Shown: piece after piece, positions 42,335 through 50,050 of the stretch
Numbering within the stretch: position 1 is the first letter of the stretch
Layout of the letters: each line of letters begins with the position of its first letter
Assembly: GCA_030824515.1 (NCBI GenBank)
Contig: JAVBXN010000057.1
Coordinates: 1-64,000, forward strand
Origin: Pelobacter sp.
Lineage (GTDB): Bacteria > Desulfobacterota > Desulfuromonadia > Geobacterales > Pseudopelobacteraceae
DNA: 64,000 bases
Direction: 5' to 3'
Program-made: the position numbers and the translations under genes
Notes under the pieces: generated by a model
Seen by the model: only the letters and a program-made list of their open reading frames with translations
Told to the model about the DNA's origin: nothing
The model's database searches: none

Positions 42335-44425
42335 CTACTTCAGGCCGTACAACTGGCGGTAGGTAGCCGCAGCGGCATAGACCTTCTTGACGTAATCACG
42401 AGTTTCCCGATAGGGGATGCTCTCGATGAACTCATCTTTCTTAAGACCCTTCAGATTCGTCTTCCAACGTTCCAGAGCCCCTGATCCGGCATTATAGGCC
42501 GCCGCGACATGAACCACGTCACCCTGATGCTCTTTCATCAGGTCACGCAGATGCTTTGTTCCCAGCTTGATGTTATATTCCGGCGAAGTCAGGCGCAACG
42601 GGTTGAAAGTCCCCTTCTCCCGCGCGGTCTGCCTGGCGGTGGCCGGCATCATCTGCATCAGCCCGATAGCCCCGGCATGTGATTTTATCGCCGGGGAAAA
42701 ACCGCTCTCGGCGCGAATCAGCGCATACACCAACCCCTCGGAAAGACCGTTCTCGGCAACATTTTGACGGACCAGACCGGTATAAGCCAATGGGTAACCG
42801 GCGGTCCAGAACGGCAGTGTCCCCTTTTCCCAGACCACCGGGCGACTCTGCATGAAGAGAGATATCGCCGAACTATAGTCCCCCATCTCCATGTAGACCC
42901 TGGCCACTCCCGGCAGGAGTCCCCTCTTGTCACCGGCTTTCTTTCGGGCGGCGGACATCTCCCGGCGGGCTTCCTCCGCCAACCCGAGTGACGCCAGCAG
43001 GCGCGGTTTTTCAAACCCGGCCGGCAACGGCAGCTCCGCCAGCGCATTGCGAGCCCCCAGGGGTTCACGGGAGTCTTTCAACCCCTTCTGTTCGCGGTGC
43101 CAGGTGGCATAGAATCCGGCCGGGAATTCATCCAGCAGCACGCGGTACCACCCAGCGGCATCGTCATTATGGCTGTTTTCCAGTGAGCGGCCCAGCCAGT
43201 AGAGCGCCTTCTCGCGCTGGGCTTCATCCTTCAGCACCACTTTGAACGATTCAATCGCCGCCTGATAATCTCCCGACAGGTACGAGCACCAACCAGCCTC
43301 CCAGACGGCATTTGCAATGAATTTGGAATCGGGGAACACCTTGAGCAGCTGTTCATAAAGTCTGGCTGCGGCGGCATATTGCCCCAGACCACGTTTCAGC
43401 CCGGCGGCCTCCATGATGGCGTCGTCGGAGTATTCCTGCTTGCGCCCCTCGGCAGCCAGCTCGGTATAAATCGCGATGGCGCGCTCATTCTGATTCTGTC
43501 GTTCCAGCGACTTGGCCATCCAGAAACGGGCTTCTGAAGCGACTCCGGCCAGTGGACTTGAGGAGGCCCTGGCAAGGTGCTTTTCCGCCTGTTTATATTG
43601 TCTCAGCCGATACTGGGCCACGCCGGTTTTCAAATCTATCCTGCAGACCACGTCCCTGGGCTGGTCTTTAAGTTCTATTGAACCCAGAGTTTTGAGGGCC
43701 GCTGTAAATTCGTTACGCGAATACTGATATGAAGCGCGTTTGAGCAATTCGTCCGCACTGTAGGGGCTGACTCTGAATCCGGATTTTTCCAGCGACCTGA
43801 TTCTCTCCTCGGATTTTTGTGCCTGCGGGGTAACGGGGTTGTTGAGCCATAGGCTCCGGTAGGTCTGCACCGCTCCAGCCTGGTTGCCAAGCTCTTCCCG
43901 ACAGCTGGCGGTCTGATAGATCGCATCGACCGAATCGGCTCCGGTCGGGTATTTTTCAACAAAGGACTGGAACGCCTTGAGCGCGTTCTTGTAGTCTCCG
44001 CTTTCGAACAGGATGTCGGCGTAGAGCTTTTCCGAATGGCGCAGCAGCTGGGAAGCGGGATATGATTTAGGGATCGAAGCCGCTCTGGAGGCCGCCTCCG
44101 GATATCTTTTCAGCTTCAATAGCGCTTCGGCCAAGTAAAGTGTGCTGTAGTCCGCCAACAGCGGCAGTTTCTGTTCTGCCTCAAGCAGCAGCGGCAGCGC
44201 TTCGGCCGGTTTGCCGGCCCGCAGCGCCGCGGTTCCCCTCAAAAACGAGCGTTGCGGCAAATCGACCGACTTCTCGGCCAGGGCAAATGCCGCGACATAA
44301 TCCTTTTCGCGGAACTGCCCGGCGGCGCGTGACAGCAGTTCATCGGCGCCGGATGATACGATAGTGGACGAAAGCAACGATGCTGCTGCGAGTGAGATCA
44401 GGACCGATCTTGAAAAAAACGACAT
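42335..44425 (-). CDS. slt: Soluble lytic murein transglycosylase with TPR-like superhelix
   Basis: 696 residues; AAAGG precedes the ATG. It cleaves the MurNAc-GlcNAc bond in the periplasm with 1,6-anhydro product formation. A signal peptide is seen (SVLISLAAASLLSSTIVSSGA). Residues about 30-530 are helical repeats with TPR character (YSTLYLAEALLKLKRYPEAA, DAIYQTASCREELGNQAG). The SLT domain from about 560 has ALIRAESGFSPAIKSHAGA with catalytic E, GLMQMMPATARQTA and AAAYNAGSGALERW. The N-terminal part is longer and more TPR-like than E. coli Slt70. Upstream genes run in the same direction but are separated by a terminator. Confidence 0.9.
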   Translation of the reverse strand: MSFFSRSVLISLAAASLLSSTIVSSGADELLSRAAGQFREKDYVAAFALAEKSVDLPQRSFLRGTAALRAGKPAEALPLLLEAEQKLPLLADYSTLYLAEALLKLKRYPEAASRAASIPKSYPASQLLRHSEKLYADILFESGDYKNALKAFQSFVEKYPTGADSVDAIYQTASCREELGNQAGAVQTYRSLWLNNPVTPQAQKSEERIRSLEKSGFRVSPYSADELLKRASYQYSRNEFTAALKTLGSIELKDQPRDVVCRIDLKTGVAQYRLRQYKQAEKHLARASSSPLAGVASEARFWMAKSLERQNQNERAIAIYTELAAEGRKQEYSDDAIMEAAGLKRGLGQYAAAARLYEQLLKVFPDSKFIANAVWEAGWCSYLSGDYQAAIESFKVVLKDEAQREKALYWLGRSLENSHNDDAAGWYRVLLDEFPAGFYATWHREQKGLKDSREPLGARNALAELPLPAGFEKPRLLASLGLAEEARREMSAARKKAGDKRGLLPGVARVYMEMGDYSSAISLFMQSRPVVWEKGTLPFWTAGYPLAYTGLVRQNVAENGLSEGLVYALIRAESGFSPAIKSHAGAIGLMQMMPATARQTAREKGTFNPLRLTSPEYNIKLGTKHLRDLMKEHQGDVVHVAAAYNAGSGALERWKTNLKGLKKDEFIESIPYRETRDYVKKVYAAAATYRQLYGLK

Positions 44426-44441
44426 GCGGATGCCTTTCGTG

Positions 44442-44470
44442 AAAAAAGCCGTGGGCTGTCAGCCCATGGC
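44442..44470 (-). terminator. Intrinsic terminator of the lipoprotein/DUF507 operon
   Basis: On the minus strand GCCATGGGCT pairs with AGCCCACGGC around GAC, followed by T6. It lies 60 bp after the lipoprotein stop and just upstream of the slt start. Confidence 0.75.
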
Positions 44471-44531
44471 CAGATGTCAGTTCAAATTGATATACGGTTC
44501 CGACCTGCCCGCTCTGCCGGAAGCAGTTCTG

Positions 44532-45068
44532 CTATGGAGTCAGCTTCCTGAGCACCGCGTCCGCCAGTTCCTCGGCCAGTTTTTTGCCCATGCGGGCTCT
44601 GGCGGCCTCCAGCGTCGAACGGTCATGCTCGAAAAAACTTTCGACCGGGACAAAAACCTCCAGAGTCGGCATGTTTTTGCCCGGCTCGTAGAGATATATG
44701 CGGGACTTGACCTTCATATCGGTGGAACAGCAGCCGGAACTTTCGACATAGCCCCAGATGTCGCCGGACACATAGTTCTGCTTGATCAGCCAGACCGGCT
44801 CGACCTCTTTCAATTCCTCTTTCAGGATAACGAAACGTCCAACCCTGGTTTGCTTGCGGCGGGCGTTGAGAATATCCACGAACTGATCGAAAATCGGGCC
44901 GCCGAAGTCGGGCGGCACCAGCGTGGCGTCAAAGGGAACAACGTACAGCACCTCGCGCTCCAGGCGCGGGTCGAGAACCCCGTAACTTCTCGTTTTGGGC
45001 GATGCGGCGCATCCCGCCAGAAGCAGTAGCAGTAGCAGAAACGGCGCGGCAAGCAAGCGGGCTTTCAC
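44532..45068 (-). CDS. Putative lipoprotein (178 aa)
   Basis: The start is a GTG at 45068 (GGAGAGG upstream) overlapping the DUF507 stop by 4 nt. The signal has a leucine core (FLLLLLLLAGC) with lipobox LAGC. The mature part reads YVVPFDATLVPPDFGGPIFD, a start common to small outer-membrane lipoproteins that set up alpha/beta folds, and includes SGCCSTDMKVKSRIYLYEPG. I do not know its function. The operon with two DUF507 genes is typical of Geobacter relatives. Confidence 0.75.
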   Translation of the reverse strand: MKARLLAAPFLLLLLLLAGCAASPKTRSYGVLDPRLEREVLYVVPFDATLVPPDFGGPIFDQFVDILNARRKQTRVGRFVILKEELKEVEPVWLIKQNYVSGDIWGYVESSGCCSTDMKVKSRIYLYEPGKNMPTLEVFVPVESFFEHDRSTLEAARARMGKKLAEELADAVLRKLTP

Positions 45069-45325
45069 AGACCTCTCCGGACCATCTCGTCATGATAAAA
45101 CTTTTGATAAAGCACGTCATAGTCACGACTGCCGGGAGCCTTGTTGCGCAGTTTTGCGCGCACCGCCTCTTCGATTTCGTTCATCGAACCAAAAAACGCC
45201 TCCAGGGATTGCTTGACCCTGGCCAGCGCCCGGCTATCGTCAGTTACATCGGCCAGGTCGTTTCGCCAGATATGCTTGACGATCTGATGAGCAATGGTTG
45301 AAATACGATCTTCCGATAATGACAT
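45065..45325 (-). CDS. DUF507 family protein, second copy
   Basis: 86 residues from the ATG at 45325 (GAGGTGTTGAGC upstream). It resembles its neighbour: a short all-helical protein beginning MSLSEDRISTIAHQIVKHI and ending YHDEMVRRGL. DUF507 occurs mainly in deltaproteobacteria and related lineages, has no known role, and is usually found as a tandem pair. Its stop overlaps the lipoprotein start. Confidence 0.8.
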   Translation of the reverse strand: MSLSEDRISTIAHQIVKHIWRNDLADVTDDSRALARVKQSLEAFFGSMNEIEEAVRAKLRNKAPGSRDYDVLYQKFYHDEMVRRGL

Positions 45326-45335
45326 GCTCAACACC

Positions 45336-45623
45336 TCACAGGACTATTTTCCGTTCCTTGGCCAACTTGTCCTTGATCATCTTCAGCATCCGCCGTCGGT
45401 CAATATCGGCTGCGCCACGTCCCATGGATGCGATGGTTTCGTCCAGCAACCGTTCCGCATCCCGCTCCAGGATCTGTTCCGCGTCAAAGTTCTGCCTGAT
45501 GGCGCTGAAAATCCCCTCAATCGCGGCAGACCGCTCGCCACGAACCGAGATCAGGCCATCCGCATGCAGATCGTTGTAAACCTTCTCGGCCAGCCGCCGT
45601 ATCTGATCGTCTTTCAGTCGCAT
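45336..45623 (-). CDS. DUF507 family protein, first copy
   Basis: 95 residues; GAGG lies 5 nt before the ATG. The sequence starts MRLKDDQIRRLAEKVYNDLH and has the charged helical segment FDAEQILERDAERLLDETIA. It lies 10 nt before the second copy, so the pair is co-transcribed. The function is unknown. Confidence 0.8.
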   Translation of the reverse strand: MRLKDDQIRRLAEKVYNDLHADGLISVRGERSAAIEGIFSAIRQNFDAEQILERDAERLLDETIASMGRGAADIDRRRMLKMIKDKLAKERKIVL

Positions 45624-45638
45624 AGCGCCTCAAATGAA

Positions 45639-45664
45639 AAAGGCCCGCCATCCGGCAGGCCTTT
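45639..45664 (-). terminator. Terminator after the cytochrome c gene
   Basis: On the minus strand AAAGGCCTGCCGG pairs with GGCGGGCCTTT, followed by T-rich sequence. It separates the cytochrome gene from the DUF507 operon. Confidence 0.7.
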
Positions 45665-45681
45665 GACTGGGAAGTTTCCAA

Positions 45682-45990
45682 CTACTTCAGTGTCTTGATG
45701 TATCCCATCAGGGCATCCATGTCAGACTTGGGAAGAGTCTTGAAAGACGGCATGGAACTGTTGGGATTGGATTTTTTGGGGTTTTCCAGCTTTGCCCTGA
45801 TATCCTTATCCTTCAGCTTTGCATATATTTTGGTCAGATCCGGGCCGATCGCTCCACCCTTGCCATTGACAACGTGGCACATGGCGCACTTCTGACCGAA
45901 GAGCTGCCCGCCCTTGCTTTCGGCCTGGGCTGCGACGGTAATCAGGGTAACCAGAGCAAATGCGGCTATAACAATAATCATACGTTTCAT
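45682..45990 (-). CDS. Periplasmic monoheme c-type cytochrome
   Basis: 102 residues; AGGAGAAATTGA precedes the ATG. A signal peptide (IIVIAAFALVTLITVAAQA) exports it to the periplasm. A single heme motif CAMCH at about 35-39 and a Met in SSMPSFKTL serve as axial ligands; the pattern is a small class I cytochrome c with the GPDLT loop. It likely shuttles electrons in respiration. It is divergent from queC with 99 bp between. Confidence 0.9.
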   Translation of the reverse strand: MKRMIIVIAAFALVTLITVAAQAESKGGQLFGQKCAMCHVVNGKGGAIGPDLTKIYAKLKDKDIRAKLENPKKSNPNSSMPSFKTLPKSDMDALMGYIKTLK

Positions 45991-46089
45991 TCAATTTCTC
46001 CTAAAAAGTATAAAAAGTGGACTTATTGTACTCAATACGACTAAAATTGCAATCCATATATTTACAGAAAAGATGGGAGACGGCGGATT

Positions 46090-46764
46090 ATGCGGCAAAA
46101 AGCGGTGGTACTTTACAGTGGCGGCCTTGATTCCAGCACCTGCATGGCAATGGCCATTGCGGAAGGATTTATTCCCTACGCGATCAGCTTTTCATACGGC
46201 CAGCGTCATAGTCATGAGCTGGAGGTGGCCAAGGCCAACGCAGTGCGCCTGGGAGCCGCGGAGCACCTGGTGGTGGACTTCGATCTGCGCCTGATGGGGG
46301 GGAGCGCCCTGACATCCGACATCGATGTCCCCAAGCAAGGGGTCGGCAATGACATACCGGTAACCTACGTCCCGGCCCGCAACACGATCTTCCTCTCCTT
46401 CGCACTGGGCTGGGCCGAGGTTCTGGGGGCGGCAGACATCTATATCGGCGTCAACGCGCTGGATTACTCCGGCTACCCGGACTGCCGACCGGAGTATATC
46501 GAGGCCTATCAGAAGATGGCCAACCTGGCCACCAGGGCCGGTGTCGAAGGGGCCTCACGGTTCAAAATCCACACTCCGCTGATCAGCATGACCAAGGCCG
46601 AGATCATCAAGGCCGGCCTGGCGCTGGGTGTGGATTACAGCCTGACCCACTCCTGCTACGATCCGACCCCGGCGGGGTTGTCGTGCGGGGAATGCGATTC
46701 CTGCCGTCTGCGGCTGAAGGGATTCGCCGAGGCGGGCCTGAAAGATCCACTGAAATACAGCTAA
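46090..46764 (+). CDS. queC: 7-cyano-7-deazaguanine synthase
   Basis: 224 residues; GGGAGACGGCGG lies upstream. It converts carboxydeazaguanine to preQ0 using ATP and ammonia, in queuosine synthesis. The PP-loop motif SGGLDSSTC is at about 10-18, followed by [14 protein letters not shown], the nucleotide strands [13 protein letters not shown] and [17 protein letters not shown], and the C-terminal zinc set [20 protein letters not shown] with four Cys. queD, queE and queF are not in the window. Confidence 0.95.
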   Translation: MRQKAVVLYSGGLDSSTCMAMAIAEGFIPYAISFSYGQRHSHELEVAKANAVRLGAAEHLVVDFDLRLMGGSALTSDIDVPKQGVGNDIPVTYVPARNTIFLSFALGWAEVLGAADIYIGVNALDYSGYPDCRPEYIEAYQKMANLATRAGVEGASRFKIHTPLISMTKAEIIKAGLALGVDYSLTHSCYDPTPAGLSCGECDSCRLRLKGFAEAGLKDPLKYS

Positions 46765-46777
46765 CGCGGGGACACCC

Positions 46778-47839
46778 ATGAACATAGAACAGATGAAAAT
46801 CGTAGTCAGGGAAATTATCACCAAAACCGATCTGACCCCCTGCGTGGTTGGCCATCGCGGGGTCGGGAAAACCGCCGGCATCATCCAGGCCTGCCGGGCT
46901 ATTGACAGGAAGTATGTATCGCTGCGCCTGGGGCAGATGGAGGTGGGTGATCTGGTGGGGATTCCGTTCAGGGATGGCGACACCATGCACTGGTCCCGCC
47001 CCTCCTGGATGCCGGGAGATGACGCTCCGCCGACACTGATTCACTGCGACGAACTGAACCGGGCCCAGCAGGAAGACACCCTGCAGGCCATATTCCAGTT
47101 CGTGGAACCGCCGGCCGAGGGGATGTTGCGCTCACTGCACACTCACCAGCTCTCAAAACGCCACAAGGTCGTCGTCAGCATCAACCCGCCGGACGGCACC
47201 TACCAGGTGGCAACCCTGGACCGGGCCCTGATCGACCGGATGGTGATGCTCTTCGTGGAAACCGACCACCAATGCTGGTCGCGTTATGCGCTCGAACGTG
47301 ACCTGGACGGCGATGTGCGCCACTTCCTGGCCGGCAACCAGGGCATGCTGGCCAGGCAGGGACTGCCGATGGACCTGCAGGTGGAGCCGAGCGAACGGGG
47401 CTGGGAGATGGTCAGCATCCTGCGCAAAAACTGCCGCTTCCCAGGGGACCTGGAGATGGAGGTCTATGCCGGCATAGTCGGCAAGGAGGCGGCCATCATG
47501 TTCATGCGCTGGCTGGCCGACCGCCGGGGGCGACCGCTGACAGCGGCGGAAGTGCTGAACGACTGGGACCAGGTATATGAGCGGGCCAGCGCCCAGCGGG
47601 ACGACGTCCAGGCCGCCACTGTCAATGACCTGATCGCCACACTCCAGGCAGCTCCCTCGCTGCAAGCGGAGCAGGAAACCAACCTGGTGGCCTATATCGC
47701 CGTGCTGCCGCGCGACCTGCGTTTCGGTTTTGTCAAATCCCTGCTCAAGATTCCCGAAGTGGCCATGCTGCTGGCCCAGGACAAGCATGACGCCGTAATA
47801 CTGGACGCCCTCCGGACCATCACAGAGGAAGCCTGTTAA
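46778..47839 (+). CDS. MoxR-type AAA+ ATPase
   Basis: 353 residues, 13 nt after queC. Walker A is VGHRGVGKTAGI, Walker B LIHCDELNRAQQEDTLQAI, with sensor 1 VVVSINPPDGTYQVATLD and the arginine region LDRALIDRMVMLF. The N-terminal AAA+ part resembles MoxR/CbbQ ATPases that act with VWA proteins to remodel or activate a target. The VWA-like gene follows after 5 nt and a third gene after 2 nt, which supports one complex. The target is not known. Confidence 0.8.
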   Translation: MNIEQMKIVVREIITKTDLTPCVVGHRGVGKTAGIIQACRAIDRKYVSLRLGQMEVGDLVGIPFRDGDTMHWSRPSWMPGDDAPPTLIHCDELNRAQQEDTLQAIFQFVEPPAEGMLRSLHTHQLSKRHKVVVSINPPDGTYQVATLDRALIDRMVMLFVETDHQCWSRYALERDLDGDVRHFLAGNQGMLARQGLPMDLQVEPSERGWEMVSILRKNCRFPGDLEMEVYAGIVGKEAAIMFMRWLADRRGRPLTAAEVLNDWDQVYERASAQRDDVQAATVNDLIATLQAAPSLQAEQETNLVAYIAVLPRDLRFGFVKSLLKIPEVAMLLAQDKHDAVILDALRTITEEAC

Positions 47840-47844
47840 ATCCC

Positions 47845-49017
47845 ATGTCAATCGGCAACCTGGAAAACGCGGTTGTGCGCCTGCTGCGCGAACGCCCCTT
47901 TTACGGGCATTTTATCCTGAATCTGCGCCGTGAGCTGCGGGACCTGTCAGGGAAAGCGGCCGGTGTAACCATCCGCGACGGCATCCCGATCCTGGCGGTG
48001 GACCCAGCCCGCTTCGACCTGCTGGCCGCACCAGGGCAGCGTGCCCTTCTGGAACACATGGTCACGCACCTGCTGCATTTGCACATGCTGCGCCGCAAGG
48101 GGCGCAACCAGCACGACTGGGACATCGCCTGCGACCTGGCTATCAATCCGGCCATCGCCGACCTGCCGGGAGACGCCCTGCTGCCGGGAGATTACGGCAT
48201 GGAGAACGGATTGGCAGCGGAAGAGTATTATTCCAGCCTGGTGCCCCCTTTCGACACCGGCAATCTGGACGGCAGTGGCTACGGCGATGCCGAGACCGCG
48301 GAATGCGGAGCAGCCGGGGAAGGCCATGCCACGACGGCGCATGTCACGCTGGATGAACACGCCATCTGGAGCGACGCCGACAGTACGCCGGCGGCGCTGG
48401 CCGAAGAGGCCGTCAGGGCTGTTACCAGGGAGAGCCTGCGGGGGAGCGACGGGGACATCCCCTCCGAGCTTGAAACAGTGGTGAACGCGCTGATCAAACC
48501 CTCTCCGATTCCATGGCGCATGGTGCTGCAACAGTTCGTGGCCACCGCCGGACGCACCGGCCGGACCAGCACCTGGATGCGCGAGCACCGCCGCTTCCAA
48601 CACGAAACCCCCGGTATTCGCAAACGCCGCCGGCTCAACCTGCTGGTGGGGATAGACGTCAGCGACTCCACCAACATCATCGAAGTGCGCGAGGCCTTTG
48701 CCCGTGAACTGCTGCAGATCGCCCGCGGCCGGGAGTCGCGCATTACAGTGCTTTACGCCAACAGCCGCATCCAGCGCATCGAAAGTTTCAGCGGCTCGTC
48801 CTGCGTCCTGCAGCGCTACGACGGCGGCGGATTCACCGACCTGCGGCCGGTATTCGAATACGCCAGAAGCATGCGGCCACTGCCTTCAGCGGTGATCTAC
48901 CTGACCGACGGCATCGGACCGGTACCGGAACAGATGGACTTTCCCACCTTATGGGTATTGACCGGCGATGGCGAAAAACCGGCGCCCTGGGGAGTTGAAT
49001 TGAGACTGGAGGTTTAG
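47845..49017 (+). CDS. VWA-like metallopeptidase-type protein (DUF2201-like)
   Basis: 390 residues. The N-terminal half resembles the putative metallopeptidase domain of DUF2201 proteins: ALLEHMVTHLLHLHMLRRKG lies where an HExxH-type helix is expected, here HMVTHLLHLH. The C-terminal half is VWA-like with the MIDAS string GIDVSDSTN (DxSxS replaced by DVSDS), and T/D residues in GGGFTDLRPV and YLTDGIGPVPEQMDF. It is coupled to a MoxR-type ATPase, a standard pairing, and may be the adaptor or substrate-binding part. Confidence 0.75.
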   Translation: MSIGNLENAVVRLLRERPFYGHFILNLRRELRDLSGKAAGVTIRDGIPILAVDPARFDLLAAPGQRALLEHMVTHLLHLHMLRRKGRNQHDWDIACDLAINPAIADLPGDALLPGDYGMENGLAAEEYYSSLVPPFDTGNLDGSGYGDAETAECGAAGEGHATTAHVTLDEHAIWSDADSTPAALAEEAVRAVTRESLRGSDGDIPSELETVVNALIKPSPIPWRMVLQQFVATAGRTGRTSTWMREHRRFQHETPGIRKRRRLNLLVGIDVSDSTNIIEVREAFARELLQIARGRESRITVLYANSRIQRIESFSGSSCVLQRYDGGGFTDLRPVFEYARSMRPLPSAVIYLTDGIGPVPEQMDFPTLWVLTGDGEKPAPWGVELRLEV

Positions 49018-49019
49018 CT

Positions 49020-49424
49020 ATGAGTGAATTAAAATCGATGACCGCCGAATCGGTCGGTGAGGTGCTGACGGAAGCGGGCGCCGAGGTAATGGTGCGCTCC
49101 GGCCGCACCGACAGCTACAGCGCTCCGCGAGAGTTCTCCTTCGAGGTCAAGGCGCTTTTTACCAACGGCATGGGGCTGCATGTGGTGGCGCGCCAGTTCA
49201 ACTATCGCGATCCGTGGGAAGCCAAGGGCAGGGTTAACGACATGGTGGATGCCATGCTGACCAGGGATGGCGCGCTTACGACACTTCCCAAGGGCTTCAA
49301 GTGGTTCCAGGGCATCGAGGAGGAGTGTAACCTGGACGAGGAGATGTTCAAAGAGGTCGTGGAGTGTGTGCGCAGCGTAAATCCCAAGCTGTACCTGCTC
49401 CAGGAGATGACCGGGGACCTTTAA
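49020..49424 (+). CDS. Uncharacterised protein in the MoxR-VWA operon (134 aa)
   Basis: Starts 2 nt after the VWA gene stop. It has no signal peptide, and an alpha/beta pattern (FSFEVKALFTNGMGLHVVAR, DMVDAMLTRDGALTTLPKGF). No family is recognised. Its tight position implies that it works with the ATPase and VWA protein. Confidence 0.7.
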   Translation: MSELKSMTAESVGEVLTEAGAEVMVRSGRTDSYSAPREFSFEVKALFTNGMGLHVVARQFNYRDPWEAKGRVNDMVDAMLTRDGALTTLPKGFKWFQGIEEECNLDEEMFKEVVECVRSVNPKLYLLQEMTGDL

Positions 49425-49436
49425 TCAGAATAAGCA

Positions 49437-49592
49437 GTTAACCGCCGAGGAACGCCGATACACGCCGAGAAATCAAAAACTTGAAAAAAATACTGGTTTA
49501 ACCCATAAGGTGATTACGTTTTTCGATGTAAGTCCAGGTTTTATCGGCGTGCATCCGATTTTCTCGGCGGTTAACTGCCGTTTACAGGTTAA
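49437..49592. repeat. Dispersed intergenic repeat, copy 4, with internal inverted arms
   Basis: The right part, on the minus strand, reads GTAAACGGCAGTTAACCGCC, GAGAAAATCGGATGCACGCC, GATAAAACCTGGACTTACAT, the best match to copies 2 and 3. The left part begins GCAGTTAACCGCCGAGGAAC on the plus strand, so the ends form a long inverted repeat (AGTTAACCGCCGAG/CTCGGCGGTTAACT) around about 100 nt. Confidence 0.8.
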
Positions 49593-49615
49593 TCAAACCG
49601 GAATCGAAGGCACTC

Positions 49616-49963
49616 TCAACCGCGCTTGAAGAAATCCCTGAAAGAACGCCCCAGGTCCCGGAACCAATCACCGATGCTTCTGCCGGTCTTCTTTGCAGCC
49701 TGCCCGGACTCCCGGCCACCCTCCTTAAGGGCCTGGCCGGTTTCCTTGCCGACCTTTTTAAATCCCTGCCCGATCTCCTTGCCACCCGACTTGAACGCCT
49801 GACCAACCTCCTTGCCACCTTCCTTGAAGGCCTGGCCGGTCTGCTTGCCGATCTTCCTGATCCCCTGCCCGATTTCCTTACCCCCCTCCTTGACCTGGTT
49901 TTCGGCGTATCCGGGAAGCGCCAGCGCTGTCAGCAGTATGATTAAAGCTCCAAACCTCAGCAT
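49616..49963 (-). CDS. Secreted protein made of eight 11-residue amphipathic repeats
   Basis: 115 residues. After a signal peptide (ALIILLTALALPGYA) and six residues, the mature chain is eight successive 11-mers such as GGKEIGQGIRK, IGKQTGQAFKE, GGKEVGQAFKS, VGKETGQALKE, with LGRSFRDFFKR last. The consensus is xGKExGQxFKx. The 33-nt periodicity is visible in the DNA, so the gene grew by duplication. An 11-residue period is typical of amphipathic helices of LEA or apolipoprotein type; the Phe face could bind membranes or lipid and the Lys/Glu edge is charged. It lies downstream of the 2595-residue gene. Function is unknown. Confidence 0.75.
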   Translation of the reverse strand: MLRFGALIILLTALALPGYAENQVKEGGKEIGQGIRKIGKQTGQAFKEGGKEVGQAFKSGGKEIGQGFKKVGKETGQALKEGGRESGQAAKKTGRSIGDWFRDLGRSFRDFFKRG

Positions 49964-50000
49964 ATCCGTATCCTCCTGTGATGATTCTAGCAGCGTTGGA

Positions 50001-50022
50001 GCAACAGGTCAAAACCTGTTGC
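50001..50022 (-). terminator. Hairpin between the giant secreted protein gene and the 11-mer gene
   Basis: GCAACAGGT pairs perfectly with ACCTGTTGC over CAAA. There is no T-run, so it may be a weak terminator or an RNA processing signal. Confidence 0.45.
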
Positions 50023-50050
50023 GCCGGCCCTGCTCAGGAGCTAAGACCTT

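Noticed and set aside
49437-49592. Insertion sequence with inverted ends
   Set aside because: The inverted arms are part of the dispersed repeat family; no transposase frame and no target duplication are seen.
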